Below, piece by piece: positions 54,506-64,000 of a DNA stretch of 64,000 bases. Made by a program: the position numbers and the translations under genes. The notes under the pieces were generated by a model that did not search any database, was not told where the DNA came from, and saw nothing but the letters and a program-made list of their open reading frames with translations. How positions within the stretch are numbered: position 1 is the first letter of the stretch; every line of letters starts with the position of its first letter. Location of the stretch: NCBI GenBank assembly GCA_013414795.1, contig CP058732.1, forward strand, positions 608,501-672,500, given 5' to 3'. The DNA comes from Candidatus Kapaibacterium sp. (GTDB lineage Bacteria > Bacteroidota > Ignavibacteria > Kapaibacteriales > UBA2268).

Positions 54506-54555
54506 ATCAAAAAAGGCTATTAATAATAATTTCCCGGGATAAGTAATAACAAAAC

Positions 54556-55005
54556 CTATTTTTCAAGTAATTCTGGAAATATGTATTTAAAGATTCCTTC
54601 TTCGGAGACTTCAATTTGGGCAATACCACGTTCGACATAAGTATCGAGTATTTTCTTTGCTTCCTCAACAGTAACGGAGACGTTCAAAGACAGAATCGCT
54701 GGGGTCAGTAATCCTTTATTTTCTTTTGCGAGGGAAAGAACCACTGAATCCAGTTGCCGAAATTGTGCTATTGCCTTTTCTTCTTTCTCAATTTTAGCGA
54801 GTTTCGCAATTCTAAATGAAGAATAAAGCCCACCAATCGAGGCATAAATCAATGCAGCGATATCCAAAGCGTCGAATTTTTTAACATTTCCACTTGCTAC
54901 TCCAATAAAAAGAAAAACACAAAACAGAAAGTGAATGAAATGCCCAGTTTTAGAACAACCCGGCTGTTGGGTTTGTACTTCTTGTTTGTTGTTTTTTTTT
55001 GCCAT
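54556..55005 (-). CDS. Small membrane protein with a C-terminal winged-helix-like segment, unknown function
   Basis: A 149-aa protein from the ATG at 55005 (MAKKNNKQEV...; two codons further upstream is another ATG). Two hydrophobic segments (about 25-42 and 49-66) are followed by an amphipathic helix (RIAKLAKIEKEEKAIAQFRQ) and a C-terminal region with LLTPAILSLNVSVTVEEAKKILDTYVERG, which looks like a winged-helix fold. It starts about 12 bp after the carboxyltransferase gene and should be co-transcribed with it. Not recognised as a named family. Confidence 0.6.
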   Translation of the reverse strand: MAKKNNKQEVQTQQPGCSKTGHFIHFLFCVFLFIGVASGNVKKFDALDIAALIYASIGGLYSSFRIAKLAKIEKEEKAIAQFRQLDSVVLSLAKENKGLLTPAILSLNVSVTVEEAKKILDTYVERGIAQIEVSEEGIFKYIFPELLEK

Positions 55006-55017
55006 ATTCAAACCAAT

Positions 55018-56586
55018 TTATAATGGAATATTTCCGTGCTTCTTTGGTGGATTAGTATCCACTTTTGATTCAAGTAATTTGAATGCATTTATCAAAATCT
55101 TTCTTGTTTTCTTTGGTTCGATTACATCATCAATATATCCATACGAAGCGGCAATGTATGGATTTGCAAACTTCTTATTGAACAAGGTAATAAGTTCTTC
55201 CTCTTTCTTTTCGGGGTCGGGAGCGCTTTCAATTTCCTTTTTGAAAATGATTTCAACAGCACCTTTTGGTCCCATAACAGCAAGTTCTGCGGTTGGCCAA
55301 GCAAAATTGAAATCGCCACGAATATGTTTGCTATTCATAACATCGTATGCTCCACCGTACGCCTTTCGGGTTATGACGGTAATGCGCGGAACAGTCGCTT
55401 CGCAAAAAGCATAAAGAAGTTTTGCCCCGTTTGTAATAATTCCGCCCCATTCTTGGTCGGCACCGGGCATAAATCCAGGAACATCTTCGAAGACAAGCAG
55501 CGGAATGTTGAAGGCATCGCAAAACCGAACAAAGCGAGCACCTTTGCGCGAGGAGTTAATATCGAGAACCCCAGCGAGTACTGCTGGTTGATTTGCAACT
55601 ACGCCCACTGAATAGCCACCAAGGCGAATGAAACCGACAATTATGTTTGGAGCCCAATCTTTGTGTACTTCGAGAAATTCCCCGTTGTCAGCAATTCTAC
55701 GGATAATTTCCTTCATATCGTACGGCTGATTGGGATTTGCGGGAACGATGTAGTTCAACTCTTCGTCCTCTCTGTCCAATGGGTCATCGTTTGGCAAATA
55801 GGGCGGGTCTTCGCTATTATTTAATGGTATGTAAGAGAGTAATTTACGAACAAGTTGCAATGCTTCGTAGTCGTTTTTAGCGGTAAAATGTGCCACACCA
55901 CTTTTGGAAGCGTGCACCCCAGCGCCGCCAAGTTCTTCGGATGTATACTCTTCGTGGAGAACAGTTTTCACTACTTTTGGACCAGTTACAAACATATAAG
56001 AAGTTTTTTCAACCATAATTATAAAATCGGTAATGGCAGGGGAATATACCGCACCGCCGGCGCAAGGTCCCATAATTACTGAAATCTGTGGAATCACACC
56101 CGACGCCAAAGTGTTCCTAAGGAAAATATCTGCGTAAGCACCAAGAGAAATTACGCCTTCTTGCACGCGGGCACCGCCAGAGTCGTTCAAACCAATCACT
56201 GGGCAACCCACTTTCATTGCCATATCCATAATCTTGCAAATTTTACGTCCGTGTTCGGCAGCCAGACTTCCGCCAAGCACTGTGAAATCTTGTGAAAATA
56301 CGAAAACCTTTCGTCCTTCTATTGTTCCATAACCAGTAACTACGCCATCGCCAAAGAACACACTTTTATCCAAACCAAAGTCGTGTGAATGGTGGTGGAC
56401 AAGCATATCAATTTCGTAAAAACTTCCTGGGTCGAGCAACAAATCAATCCTTTCGCGAGCGGTCAGTTTTCCTTTTTTGTGTTGTGCCTCTATACGTTCT
56501 TTTCCGCCTCCTTCGAGTGCTTTTTGCTTCAATTGAAACATTTTTTCAATTTTTTCTTCAATTTGCTGTTTGTTCAAATCGCCCAT
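55018..56586 (-). CDS. Acyl-CoA carboxylase beta subunit (carboxyltransferase, PccB/MmdA-like)
   Basis: A 522-aa biotin-dependent carboxyltransferase moving CO2 between carboxybiotin and acyl-CoA, probably propionyl-CoA/methylmalonyl-CoA. Typical blocks are [80 protein letters not shown] and AYGGAYDVM. No biotin carboxylase or biotin carrier gene is adjacent. It may therefore pair with subunits elsewhere, acting in a carboxylase or a decarboxylase complex. It lies 25 bp after tnaA. Confidence 0.92.
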   Translation of the reverse strand: MGDLNKQQIEEKIEKMFQLKQKALEGGGKERIEAQHKKGKLTARERIDLLLDPGSFYEIDMLVHHHSHDFGLDKSVFFGDGVVTGYGTIEGRKVFVFSQDFTVLGGSLAAEHGRKICKIMDMAMKVGCPVIGLNDSGGARVQEGVISLGAYADIFLRNTLASGVIPQISVIMGPCAGGAVYSPAITDFIIMVEKTSYMFVTGPKVVKTVLHEEYTSEELGGAGVHASKSGVAHFTAKNDYEALQLVRKLLSYIPLNNSEDPPYLPNDDPLDREDEELNYIVPANPNQPYDMKEIIRRIADNGEFLEVHKDWAPNIIVGFIRLGGYSVGVVANQPAVLAGVLDINSSRKGARFVRFCDAFNIPLLVFEDVPGFMPGADQEWGGIITNGAKLLYAFCEATVPRITVITRKAYGGAYDVMNSKHIRGDFNFAWPTAELAVMGPKGAVEIIFKKEIESAPDPEKKEEELITLFNKKFANPYIAASYGYIDDVIEPKKTRKILINAFKLLESKVDTNPPKKHGNIPL

Positions 56587-56611
56587 AACTCAACAAATTT
56601 TAAAAAACAAA

Positions 56612-57976
56612 TTAAATATATTCTAAATGTGCAGTAAAATGTCTTAAGTATGGAACTTCGTAGGTTATCTTCATACCTTTCAACTCGTCTTTTCTTTTGT
56701 AAACTTCGCCAACTACATCCGCCACATAAGTCAAATGATTATTGGTGTAAACTCTGCGAGGAATCGCAAGTCGAACAAGTTCAAGAGAACCCGAAACAAA
56801 TGAACCATTTGAGCCATACTTCCCAAACATTAAAGAACCAATTTCAACGGTACGAACCCCACCTTCAAGATATATTTCACAAGCAATTGATTGGCCCGGG
56901 AAATGCTCATTGGGAATGTGGGGCGCAAATCTTTTAGCGTCGATATAAACTGCGTGACCACCAGTGGGCAAAATAATTGGCACGTCCCGTTTTAACAACT
57001 CATCCCCCAGGAATTTCACTTGGTTAATTCTATATTCCAGGTAGTTTTCGTCCAGGGCTTCCATCAACCCCACAGCAAGGGCTTCAAGGTCGCGGCGAGC
57101 AAGTCCACCGTAAGTAATAAACCCTTCGCCAATAATCAACAAAACTTTCGCCTTTTCGGCAATCTCGTCGATGTTCGTTGCAAGGAACCCACCAGTGTTG
57201 GACAAACCATCTTTTTTGGCGCTCATCAAACAACCATCGGCATAGGAAAACATTTCGCGAGCAATTTCCAGAATAGATTTTTTTTCGTAGCCTTTTTCCC
57301 TTTTCTTAATGAAATATGCATTTTCGGCAAAACGACAACAATCGATAAAGAAGGGAACACCATATTTATGGGCAATTTCGCTCGCTCCTCGAATGTTCTC
57401 CATCGAAACTGGTTGCCCGCCACCACTGTTGTTAGTTACAGTAATCATCACCAAAGGAACCTCTTCACGCGGGTGGCTTTTTAGAAATTCTTCCAATTTG
57501 TCTAAATCGATATTGCCTTTGAAATCTGCAACCTTGTCCGTTTCAAATGCAATAGATGTTGGAAAATCCAAAGCCTCTGCACCAGAATACTCAATATTGG
57601 CTCGCGTTGTGTCGAAATGGGTATTACTCGGAATATATTTGCCTTTACCACCAAGAAAAGAAAAAAGGATACGTTCTGCCGCTCGCCCTTGGTGAGTAGG
57701 AATAACGTGCTTAAAGCCTGTGATATTGCGAACAACTTCTTCAAACTTGTAAAAACTACGGGAACCGGCATATGCTTCGTCCCCATCCATAAAGGCTGAC
57801 CATTGCTTGGAGCTCATTGCCCCAGTTCCACTATCAGTCAGTAGGTCAATTGTAATGTAATCGGAGCGAAGGAGGAAAAGATTGTAATGCGCTTCGCGTA
57901 GCTTTTGTTCACGAAATTCTCTTGTAGTAAGAGGTATATGCTCCACAACTTTAATTTTAAAAGGTTCGAAATTCAT
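56612..57976 (-). CDS. tnaA: Tryptophanase (tryptophan indole-lyase)
   Basis: A 454-aa PLP-dependent beta-eliminating lyase giving indole, pyruvate and ammonia from tryptophan. The PLP lysine lies in SAKKDGLSNTGG, with GRAAERILFS and FFIDCCRFAENAYFI upstream. The residue block RTVEIGS matches tryptophanase; tyrosine phenol-lyase has an arginine where this protein has isoleucine (Arg381 in MERG), so tyrosine phenol-lyase is less likely. The ATG at 57976 is chosen over the TTG at 57985. It is divergent from trpS, the tryptophanyl-tRNA synthetase, a notable pairing. Confidence 0.87.
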   Translation of the reverse strand: MNFEPFKIKVVEHIPLTTREFREQKLREAHYNLFLLRSDYITIDLLTDSGTGAMSSKQWSAFMDGDEAYAGSRSFYKFEEVVRNITGFKHVIPTHQGRAAERILFSFLGGKGKYIPSNTHFDTTRANIEYSGAEALDFPTSIAFETDKVADFKGNIDLDKLEEFLKSHPREEVPLVMITVTNNSGGGQPVSMENIRGASEIAHKYGVPFFIDCCRFAENAYFIKKREKGYEKKSILEIAREMFSYADGCLMSAKKDGLSNTGGFLATNIDEIAEKAKVLLIIGEGFITYGGLARRDLEALAVGLMEALDENYLEYRINQVKFLGDELLKRDVPIILPTGGHAVYIDAKRFAPHIPNEHFPGQSIACEIYLEGGVRTVEIGSLMFGKYGSNGSFVSGSLELVRLAIPRRVYTNNHLTYVADVVGEVYKRKDELKGMKITYEVPYLRHFTAHLEYI

Positions 57977-58095
57977 AACAAGCAACCTATTTTTTTTCTA
58001 ATAATTGGTTTAATTGGCAAAATTAAGTAATAAATTGCAAAAGTCAATTAATACTCTGGAAAAGTTACATTTTGGTAATTTTGTGTTTTTAAAAA

Positions 58096-59109
58096 ATGCA
58101 ACTTATGGATACGACAGAGAAACGAAAGGTCATTTTAAGCGGAATGCAACCAACTGGCGGATTGCACATTGGTCATTTAACAGGGGCATTGCGAAATTGG
58201 GTCGAACTCCAAGACGAATATGAATGCTATTATACAATTGTAGATTTGCACGCTATCACTGTTCGCCAAGAGCCAGCAAAGTTGCGACGATGGACACTTG
58301 ACCTTGCTGCAACTTTTTTAGCAGTTGGAATAGACCCCGAGCGTTCGCATATTTTCGTACAATCACACGTTCCGGAGCATACTCAACTTGCTTGGGTTTT
58401 GAACTGTTTTACTGGTATGGGCGAATGTTCAAGAATGACGCAATTCAAAGATAAATCACAAAAATTTCCAGAAAATGTAAATGTCGGACTTTTTGCATAC
58501 CCAGTTCTAATGGCAGCGGATATTTTGCTTTATCAAGCAGACCTTGTTCCCGTTGGCGCCGACCAGAAACAGCATTTGGAACTGACCCGCAATCTTGCTC
58601 AAAGATTTAACCACCTTTACTCCGAGACTTTCAAAGTGCCCGAGCCATACATTCCCAAAATTGGTGCAAAAATTATGAATTTGCAAGACCCGACTAAAAA
58701 AATGTCCAAAAGCGACGAGAACCAATCGGGTGTACTTTTCCTTGTAGATGATGACGCACAGACAATTAACAAAATTAAACGTGCAGTTACTGATTCTGGA
58801 AATGAAATTTTATTTCGCGAAGACAAGCCGGGAATATCAAATTTAATCACACTTTACCATATTGCAACGGGAAAAACAATTCAACAAATCGAGGCAGATT
58901 TTGCTGGCAAAGGCTATGGCGAATTCAAGAAGGCAGTTGCCGAAAGTGTAGTTGAATTTCTTCGTCCTTTCAAAGAAAGATACAAAGAAATTCGTGCAAA
59001 CGAAGACTATCTTAGAAATGTCTTAATACAAGGAGCAGAGCAGGCTCGCCAAGTGGCAAGCCGTACTCTGCAGAAAGTTTACAAAAAAGTTGGCTTCGTC
59101 CAACTTTAA
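58096..59109 (+). CDS. trpS: Tryptophanyl-tRNA synthetase
   Basis: A 337-aa class I synthetase with SGMQPTGGLHIGHLTGAL (HIGH motif), AYPVLMAADILLYQADLVPVG split across the active site, and KMSKSDENQSG (KMSKS loop). Start at the ATG at 58096; a second ATG follows three codons later. A TAATTTTG box at 58076-58083 ends 12 bp before the ATG, which would give a very short leader. Divergent from tnaA across 119 bp, so charging and degradation of tryptophan face each other. Confidence 0.96.
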   Translation: MQLMDTTEKRKVILSGMQPTGGLHIGHLTGALRNWVELQDEYECYYTIVDLHAITVRQEPAKLRRWTLDLAATFLAVGIDPERSHIFVQSHVPEHTQLAWVLNCFTGMGECSRMTQFKDKSQKFPENVNVGLFAYPVLMAADILLYQADLVPVGADQKQHLELTRNLAQRFNHLYSETFKVPEPYIPKIGAKIMNLQDPTKKMSKSDENQSGVLFLVDDDAQTINKIKRAVTDSGNEILFREDKPGISNLITLYHIATGKTIQQIEADFAGKGYGEFKKAVAESVVEFLRPFKERYKEIRANEDYLRNVLIQGAEQARQVASRTLQKVYKKVGFVQL

Positions 59110-59122
59110 ATGCCTTGAAGGG

Positions 59123-59833
59123 TTAAAGGCCCAGACCGAGAATCATTCTGAATTGAAATTCTGGTTTGCTATTTAAGTTTTTCGAAAACATAAAAGTTGG
59201 AGCGGCAGCAATCCAAAGATTTTCTTTACCGTGAGAAAAAACAAATCCAATGTAATGGACATCTTTGTCGCCTTTGAATTCCACCCCCGCCCTAAACAAC
59301 TTTGAAAATTCATACCTTGTGGCAAATGCATATTCGAAAACAAATTCCGTTTCGTCCTCGTATTCAATTTCCAAAATTGGATTAAAAACAAAGTTAAATC
59401 TGCCGATATCTTTTGCAAGAATTAATTTTGTTTCCAACTTGTGCGCAGAGAAAGTTGCATTCGAACCATATTCGACATAAATCAAAGGATCAAGTAGGAA
59501 TTGATTTTTCTCACCAATTAAGAAACGAGCACGCAGGTCGAAGCCTGTGTATTGAAACGATTTTTCTGGTAATTGAACAAACTTTTGGTAGATAGAAAAG
59601 TCGAAATGTTTAGTCATACCAACTTCAACTTCTAACTTATGTTCTATAGAACTTTGGCCTTTAATAGATTTTAGATTTTGAGATGAAACTGTCAAATAGT
59701 GCTCGATTTCAGCACGACCTGGTTCCATTATCATATACTCGTATGTCCAAACATAAGAACGCATATCCGAGTAAGAAGAGAGGGGCAAAAAGAACAACAC
59801 CAAAATTACAGAAACCTGAAGCAATCTTTTCAT
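59123..59833 (-). CDS. Predicted outer-membrane barrel protein, function unknown
   Basis: A 236-aa protein with a Sec signal (MKRLLQVSVILVLFFLPLSSYS). About ten amphipathic strands follow, including AEIEHYLTVSS, HKLEVEVGMTKHFDFSIYQKF and FRAGVEFKGDKDVHYIGFVF, ending RMILGLGL. This is typical of small transporter-like barrels of unknown role. It converges on trpS with 13 bp between the stop codons. No family recognised. Confidence 0.6.
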   Translation of the reverse strand: MKRLLQVSVILVLFFLPLSSYSDMRSYVWTYEYMIMEPGRAEIEHYLTVSSQNLKSIKGQSSIEHKLEVEVGMTKHFDFSIYQKFVQLPEKSFQYTGFDLRARFLIGEKNQFLLDPLIYVEYGSNATFSAHKLETKLILAKDIGRFNFVFNPILEIEYEDETEFVFEYAFATRYEFSKLFRAGVEFKGDKDVHYIGFVFSHGKENLWIAAAPTFMFSKNLNSKPEFQFRMILGLGL

Positions 59834-60158
59834 AAATCACCAAAATGAAGTTAAACAAAAAGTAAAATTAGGTAAATTTAAATTTAAAATTAAATAAGAT
59901 TAAATTCTGTATTTTTTTTTGTTGCAAAGTTTAAGTCAATTAACAAAAGTTCTATTACGATTATTTAGAAGATAAAAGGAATCATAGGAAAATTAATTTT
60001 TTGTATGAATTATAAATGAGTTTTTTGCAATTCCATTCAAAAATTTCTATAAATTTCTTTTGAAAATTTTTTAATTTTACCGATTACATTGATGATAATT
60101 TGTTCTTTTGTTAACTGTTTTATAAACATAAGCTATTTGTTTAATAATTCGAGGTGTT
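59834..60158. other. AT-rich divergent intergenic region upstream of nrdJ
   Basis: 325 bp between the divergent barrel gene and nrdJ. It is very AT-rich. I looked for a cobalamin riboswitch (B12 box, GC-rich stems), since nrdJ is B12-dependent, and for paired NrdR boxes, and saw neither. GAGGTG lies 3 bases before the nrdJ ATG. No small gene is apparent. Confidence 0.55.
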
Positions 60159-63100
60159 ATGAAAATTCAAAAAATTTTCACCAAAAATGCTAAATCACCT
60201 TTTGACTTGTTCAAATACACAAAGCGAAATTCTGTCCTTCGAAATCCCGATGGAAGCATAGTCTTCCAAATGGAGAACATTGAAGTGCCATCCCATTGGT
60301 CGCAAGTTGCTACTGACGTCCTTGCTCAAAAGTATTTCCGAAAGACTGGCGTCCCTCAATTTGATGAAAAAGGAAATCCCATTTACGATTCTAATGGCAA
60401 TCAAGTTCTCGGACCAGAAAGAAGCATCAAACAAGTAGTCCATAGATTGGCTGGGACTTGGCGTTATTGGGGCGAAAAATACGGCTATTTCGACACAGGA
60501 GAGGATGCACAGAACTTTTATGACGAGACTGTTTATATGCTTTTAAACCAAATGGCTGCCCCAAATTCACCACAATGGTTCAACACTGGTCTTGCTTGGG
60601 CTTATGGAATCAAGGGCCACAAGCAAGGACATTACTACGTCGAGCCCGAAACTGGAAAACTAAAAGAATCCAAAGACGCATACACTCGCCCTCAGCCACA
60701 CGCTTGTTTCATTCAAAGCATAAAGGACGACCTTTTGAACGAGGGTGGAATATTTGACCTTGTAACACGCGAAGCACGAATTTTTAAATTCGGTAGTGGC
60801 TCGGGCACTAATTTTTCACCACTTCGGGGCGAAGGCGAACCCTTATCCGGCGGTGGAAAATCCTCTGGTTTGATGAGTTTCTTAAAGATATACGACCGCG
60901 CTGCTGGGGCAATAAAATCCGGGGGAACAACCCGACGCGCAGCCAAAATGGTAATTGTAGACATTGATCATCCAGACATTGAGCAATTTATTGATTGGAA
61001 AGCAAAAGAAGAGGAAAAAGTTGCCGCCTTGGTAACTGGTTCGAGAATAAATTCCGTTTTTTTGAAAGCAATTTTCGATTCGGCTAAAAAAGGCGGAACA
61101 AATCCCAAAACCAACAAGGAACTGAAAAAACTTATTCAAAAGGCGCTCCATCGTGGTGTTCTTTTGAATTACATCCATCGTGTCCTTCGGCTTGTTGAAC
61201 ACGGAATCGAGGAAATTAACTTTGACGTTTATGACACATATTACGAAGGAGAGGCATACGTTACAGTCAGCGGACAAAATTCTAACAACAGTGTTCGTGT
61301 AACAAACGAATTTATGCACGCTGTTGAAAACGATTTAGATTGGCAACTACGATATCGCGTGGGCGGTGGTATAGCCAAGACCTTAAAGGCAAAGGACTTA
61401 TGGCAAAAGATTTGTCTTGCTGCCTGGAAAAGTGCCGACCCCGGGCTGCAATTCGATACGACTATAAACGAATGGCATACTTGCCCAAAATCTGGGCGAA
61501 TCAACGCCAGTAACCCTTGTAGCGAATATATGTTTCTCGACGACACTGCTTGCAATCTTGCAAGTCTGAATTTGATTAAATTTTACGATGAGGAACGAGG
61601 CGTATTTATGATTGACGAATTTCGTCACGCTGTAAGAATCTGGACAATTATTCTGGAAATTTCGGTACTAATGGCTCAATTCCCGTCTAAACGCATTGCA
61701 CAGTTGAGTTACGAATTCCGAACTCTTGGCTTGGGCTATGCAAATCTTGGAACTTTGTTAATGGTACAAGGAATTCCATACGACTCGCCCGAAGCCCTTG
61801 CAATCACCGGAGCAATTTCTGCTATTATGACGGGCGAAGCATATCGTACTAGTGCAGAAATGGCAAAGGAATTGGGTCCATTTGCTCGGTTTAAAGAAAA
61901 CCGAGAAGATATGCTACGAGTTATTCGCAACCATAGACGCGCTGCATACAATGCTCGACCAAATGAATACGAGGGCTTGACAATCAAACCAATGGGAATA
62001 AATCCTAAATATTGTCCAGAATACCTACTTAAATCAGCGAGGCAAGTTTGGGACGAAGCCCTTGAACTTGGCGAAAAATATGGCTATCGAAATGCCCAAG
62101 TAACTGCAATTGCACCAACTGGTACCATTGCATTGATTATGGATTGCGACACAACGGGAATCGAACCAGACTTTGCCATTGTTAAGTTCAAAAAACTGGC
62201 TGGCGGCGGCTATTTCAAAATCGTAAACCAATCTGTGCATAAAGCCTTAGTCAAACTTGGTTACACCGAAAAGCAAATTGACGAAATCGAAAAATATACC
62301 AAAGGGCACGGAACCTTAATTGGCTGTCCGACTATTAACCATAAATCATTGATGGAACGAGGCTTTACCCAAGATAAAATTGATTTAATTGAAAAGCAAC
62401 TCGACAACGTATTCGATTTACGATTTGCTTTCAACAAATTCGTTCTTGGGGAAGATTTCCTAAAAAGTCTTGGATTTTCCGACGAACAATTGAACGATCC
62501 GAAATTCGACTTGCTCTCGGCTTTGGGATTTACTGAATATGAAATAGAAGTTGCAAACGATTACGTTTGTGGAACAATGATGCTCGAAGGAGCCCCACAT
62601 TTAAAACCCGAGCATTTGCCCATTTTTGATACTGCTGTAAAGTGTGGGAAAAAAGGTACTCGTTTCATTCCCTATATGGCACACGTCCGAATGATGGCTG
62701 CTGCTCAACCATTCATCACGGGAGCAATTTCGAAAACCGTCAATATGCCATCAGAAGCAAGCGTCGACGACATTGGTAAAGTTTATTTCGATGCTTGGAA
62801 ACTAATGTTGAAAGCCATTGCAATCTACCGCGATGGTTCGAAACTTTCTCAACCTTTGAGCACAACTGCTTACGAAGGTTTCGACGAAATCGTTATGCTT
62901 GGCGACGAAGAAACACTCGACGAAACAAAAGGACCAGCAGAAGTGCAAACCCAAATTGTCCAAAATCTTCAGGCGCAGCAAACACAGCAAACAGTGCCTT
63001 TTAAACTCGAACGAAGGAAATTACCTAAACGCCGCAAAGGATGGATTCGCGAAGCAAGTATTGGCGGGCATAAAATCTACCTCCGCACCGGTGAATACGA

Positions 63101-63707
63101 AGATGGTACGCTTGGAGAAATATTCATCGATATGTATAAAGAAGGAGCCGCTTTCCGTGGGCTACTTAATAGTTTTGCAATTCTTGCTTCCAAGGCTTTG
63201 CAGTATGGAGTGCCATTGGAAGAACTTGTCGATACATTCACTTTTACACGTTTCGACCCATCTGGACCAGTAGTTGGTCACGAAGCAATAAAATACGCAA
63301 CATCTGTTCTCGATTATGTTTTCCGTTCTTTGGGATATGATTATCTGGGACGAAAGGACTTTGTCCATAAAAAAGCAGTCGACGAAGATATGCCACCCAA
63401 AGAACTACAAACACAGGCAGATAACACTGCTTCTCCGACTAAAAAAGAAATACAAATAGAAAACCACAACGAAGGTAACCACAATCATCACGAAACCACA
63501 AACCAGGCGGGAAATCAAGAGGAAGAACTAATCACTGTTGACCAGCTAATTAGTTCTGTCGAAGGGCCGGCGACTACGCTTGCAAGCGCCGCTCAGGGCT
63601 TGGGCTACACTGGTGAAACTTGCCCCTCTTGTGGCTCGATTCGAATGCGAAGAAGTGGGACTTGTTCCGTCTGTGAAGATTGTGGAACCACAACTGGATG
63701 TTCATAA
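60159..63707 (+). CDS. nrdJ: Class II (adenosylcobalamin-dependent) ribonucleoside-diphosphate reductase
   Basis: A 1182-aa enzyme reducing ribonucleotides with a cobalamin-generated thiyl radical. Signature blocks are [36 protein letters not shown] (two halves), the active-site N452-P-C454-S-E456, [12 protein letters not shown] and [22 protein letters not shown]-terminal cysteine tail ([18 protein letters not shown] followed by EDCG and TGC) should carry reducing equivalents or bind zinc. Oxygen-independent, and consistent with ThyX in the same genome. A DUF302 gene follows 12 bp later. Confidence 0.97.
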   Translation: MKIQKIFTKNAKSPFDLFKYTKRNSVLRNPDGSIVFQMENIEVPSHWSQVATDVLAQKYFRKTGVPQFDEKGNPIYDSNGNQVLGPERSIKQVVHRLAGTWRYWGEKYGYFDTGEDAQNFYDETVYMLLNQMAAPNSPQWFNTGLAWAYGIKGHKQGHYYVEPETGKLKESKDAYTRPQPHACFIQSIKDDLLNEGGIFDLVTREARIFKFGSGSGTNFSPLRGEGEPLSGGGKSSGLMSFLKIYDRAAGAIKSGGTTRRAAKMVIVDIDHPDIEQFIDWKAKEEEKVAALVTGSRINSVFLKAIFDSAKKGGTNPKTNKELKKLIQKALHRGVLLNYIHRVLRLVEHGIEEINFDVYDTYYEGEAYVTVSGQNSNNSVRVTNEFMHAVENDLDWQLRYRVGGGIAKTLKAKDLWQKICLAAWKSADPGLQFDTTINEWHTCPKSGRINASNPCSEYMFLDDTACNLASLNLIKFYDEERGVFMIDEFRHAVRIWTIILEISVLMAQFPSKRIAQLSYEFRTLGLGYANLGTLLMVQGIPYDSPEALAITGAISAIMTGEAYRTSAEMAKELGPFARFKENREDMLRVIRNHRRAAYNARPNEYEGLTIKPMGINPKYCPEYLLKSARQVWDEALELGEKYGYRNAQVTAIAPTGTIALIMDCDTTGIEPDFAIVKFKKLAGGGYFKIVNQSVHKALVKLGYTEKQIDEIEKYTKGHGTLIGCPTINHKSLMERGFTQDKIDLIEKQLDNVFDLRFAFNKFVLGEDFLKSLGFSDEQLNDPKFDLLSALGFTEYEIEVANDYVCGTMMLEGAPHLKPEHLPIFDTAVKCGKKGTRFIPYMAHVRMMAAAQPFITGAISKTVNMPSEASVDDIGKVYFDAWKLMLKAIAIYRDGSKLSQPLSTTAYEGFDEIVMLGDEETLDETKGPAEVQTQIVQNLQAQQTQQTVPFKLERRKLPKRRKGWIREASIGGHKIYLRTGEYEDGTLGEIFIDMYKEGAAFRGLLNSFAILASKALQYGVPLEELVDTFTFTRFDPSGPVVGHEAIKYATSVLDYVFRSLGYDYLGRKDFVHKKAVDEDMPPKELQTQADNTASPTKKEIQIENHNEGNHNHHETTNQAGNQEEELITVDQLISSVEGPATTLASAAQGLGYTGETCPSCGSIRMRRSGTCSVCEDCGTTTGCS

Positions 63708-63719
63708 TTTGGAGGAAAT

Positions 63720-64000
63720 ATGAGTTACTTTTTTGCAAAAACTTTAAATGTTTCATTCGACGAGGCAATTGAAAAAGTAACAAATGCATTAAAGGAAAAA
63801 GGTTTTGGTATTGTATCCGAAATCTTTGTTTCAGAGGTATTAAAAGAGAAGGTTGGCGTTGAAATTCAGCCTTACAAAATTCTTGGAGCGTGCAACCCAC
63901 ATTTTGCTTTAAAAGCGATTACCACAGAACCGCATATTGGTTTGATGTTGCCTTGCAATATTGTTGTTCGCCAAATTGATAGCAACCTTGTGGAAGTATC
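63720..64000 (+). CDS. DUF302 domain protein (partial, runs off the window)
   Basis: The first 93 residues (MSYFFAKTLNVSFDEAIEKV...) match the DUF302 domain, a small alpha/beta fold: VTNALKEKGFGIVSEIFV, YKILGACNPHFALKAI and GLMLPCNIVVRQ. GGAGG lies 5 bases before the ATG. Only 12 bp separate it from nrdJ, so the two should be co-transcribed. DUF302 proteins are small single-domain proteins of unknown role. The C terminus is outside the window. Confidence 0.85.
   Translation, partial: MSYFFAKTLNVSFDEAIEKVTNALKEKGFGIVSEIFVSEVLKEKVGVEIQPYKILGACNPHFALKAITTEPHIGLMLPCNIVVRQIDSNLVEV

Noticed and set aside
56612-57976. Tyrosine phenol-lyase
   Set aside because: The block RTVEIGS has Ile where tyrosine phenol-lyases have the phenol-binding Arg, so tryptophanase fits better.
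58014-58223. Plus-strand 69-aa frame overlapping the start of trpS
   Set aside because: It overlaps trpS in another frame, has no ribosome-binding site and no family resemblance.
59834-60158. Cobalamin riboswitch upstream of B12-dependent nrdJ
   Set aside because: The region is almost purely AT-rich, with no B12-box-like sequence or GC stems; nothing supports a riboswitch.

Overview
The window looks like one contiguous chromosomal segment of an AT-rich, flagellated, Gram-negative bacterium of the Bacteroidota/Chlorobiota group. My best guess is Chlorobiota in the broad sense (Ignavibacteria or Ca. Kapaibacteria). Evidence: four proteins end in a type IX secretion (T9SS) sorting domain; there are several outer-membrane beta-barrel and lipoprotein genes; flagellar fliL-M-N-O and motB are present; clear GGAGG ribosome-binding sites occur, which are rarer in classical Bacteroidota; thymidylate and deoxynucleotide synthesis use ThyX and B12-dependent NrdJ. 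This placement is inferred from gene content, without any database search.

Layout. 1-430: the distal end of a CRISPR array (30-bp repeat ending ATTGAAAC) and a two-way terminator. 446-2758 (minus): thyX and two LolA-like proteins, one with an apparent one-base frameshift in an A6 tract. 2894-18258 (plus): M24 peptidase, POT transporter, dnaE, a small membrane protein, a beta-barrel protein, folD, a pseudouridine synthase, a vWA-OmpA lipoprotein, a second barrel/lipoprotein pair and topA. 18271-23698 (minus): hflX, a 63-aa ORF, mfd and tsaB. 23790-27561 (plus): acyl-CoA dehydrogenase, then fliL-M-N-O. 27591-38737 (minus): a barrel protein, motB, a T9SS-exported Asp-box propeller, an ICMT-like methyltransferase, a DUF2703 protein, rpe, valS and a GT-C glycosyltransferase. 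38832-42668 (plus): a large T9SS adhesin-like protein with Ig domains.

42961-50213 (plus) is the most interesting part. It holds a membrane histidine kinase with three extracytoplasmic cysteines, an NtrC-type sigma-54 activator, two palindromes spaced about 21 bp apart, a sigma-54-like promoter, a Tat-exported molybdopterin oxidoreductase with ArrA hallmarks (RGRY, TEGFWGY, WWNIELKDKT), an iron-sulfur subunit fused to a C-terminal T9SS sorting domain, and a TorD-type chaperone. No NrfD/ArrC membrane anchor is encoded. I read this as a respiratory arsenate reductase that may be exported by Tat and then displayed on or released from the cell surface by T9SS. I do not know this arrangement from the described arr systems.

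50609-63707: a T9SS beta-propeller gene whose 5' end looks derived from a small palindromic repeat, an isolated spoVR, a membrane-anchored SagB-type oxidoreductase, a minus-strand tryptophanase / acyl-CoA carboxylase beta / small membrane protein group, trpS, a barrel protein and nrdJ. A DUF302 gene runs off the right edge. No rRNA, tRNA, insertion sequence or prophage was recognised.
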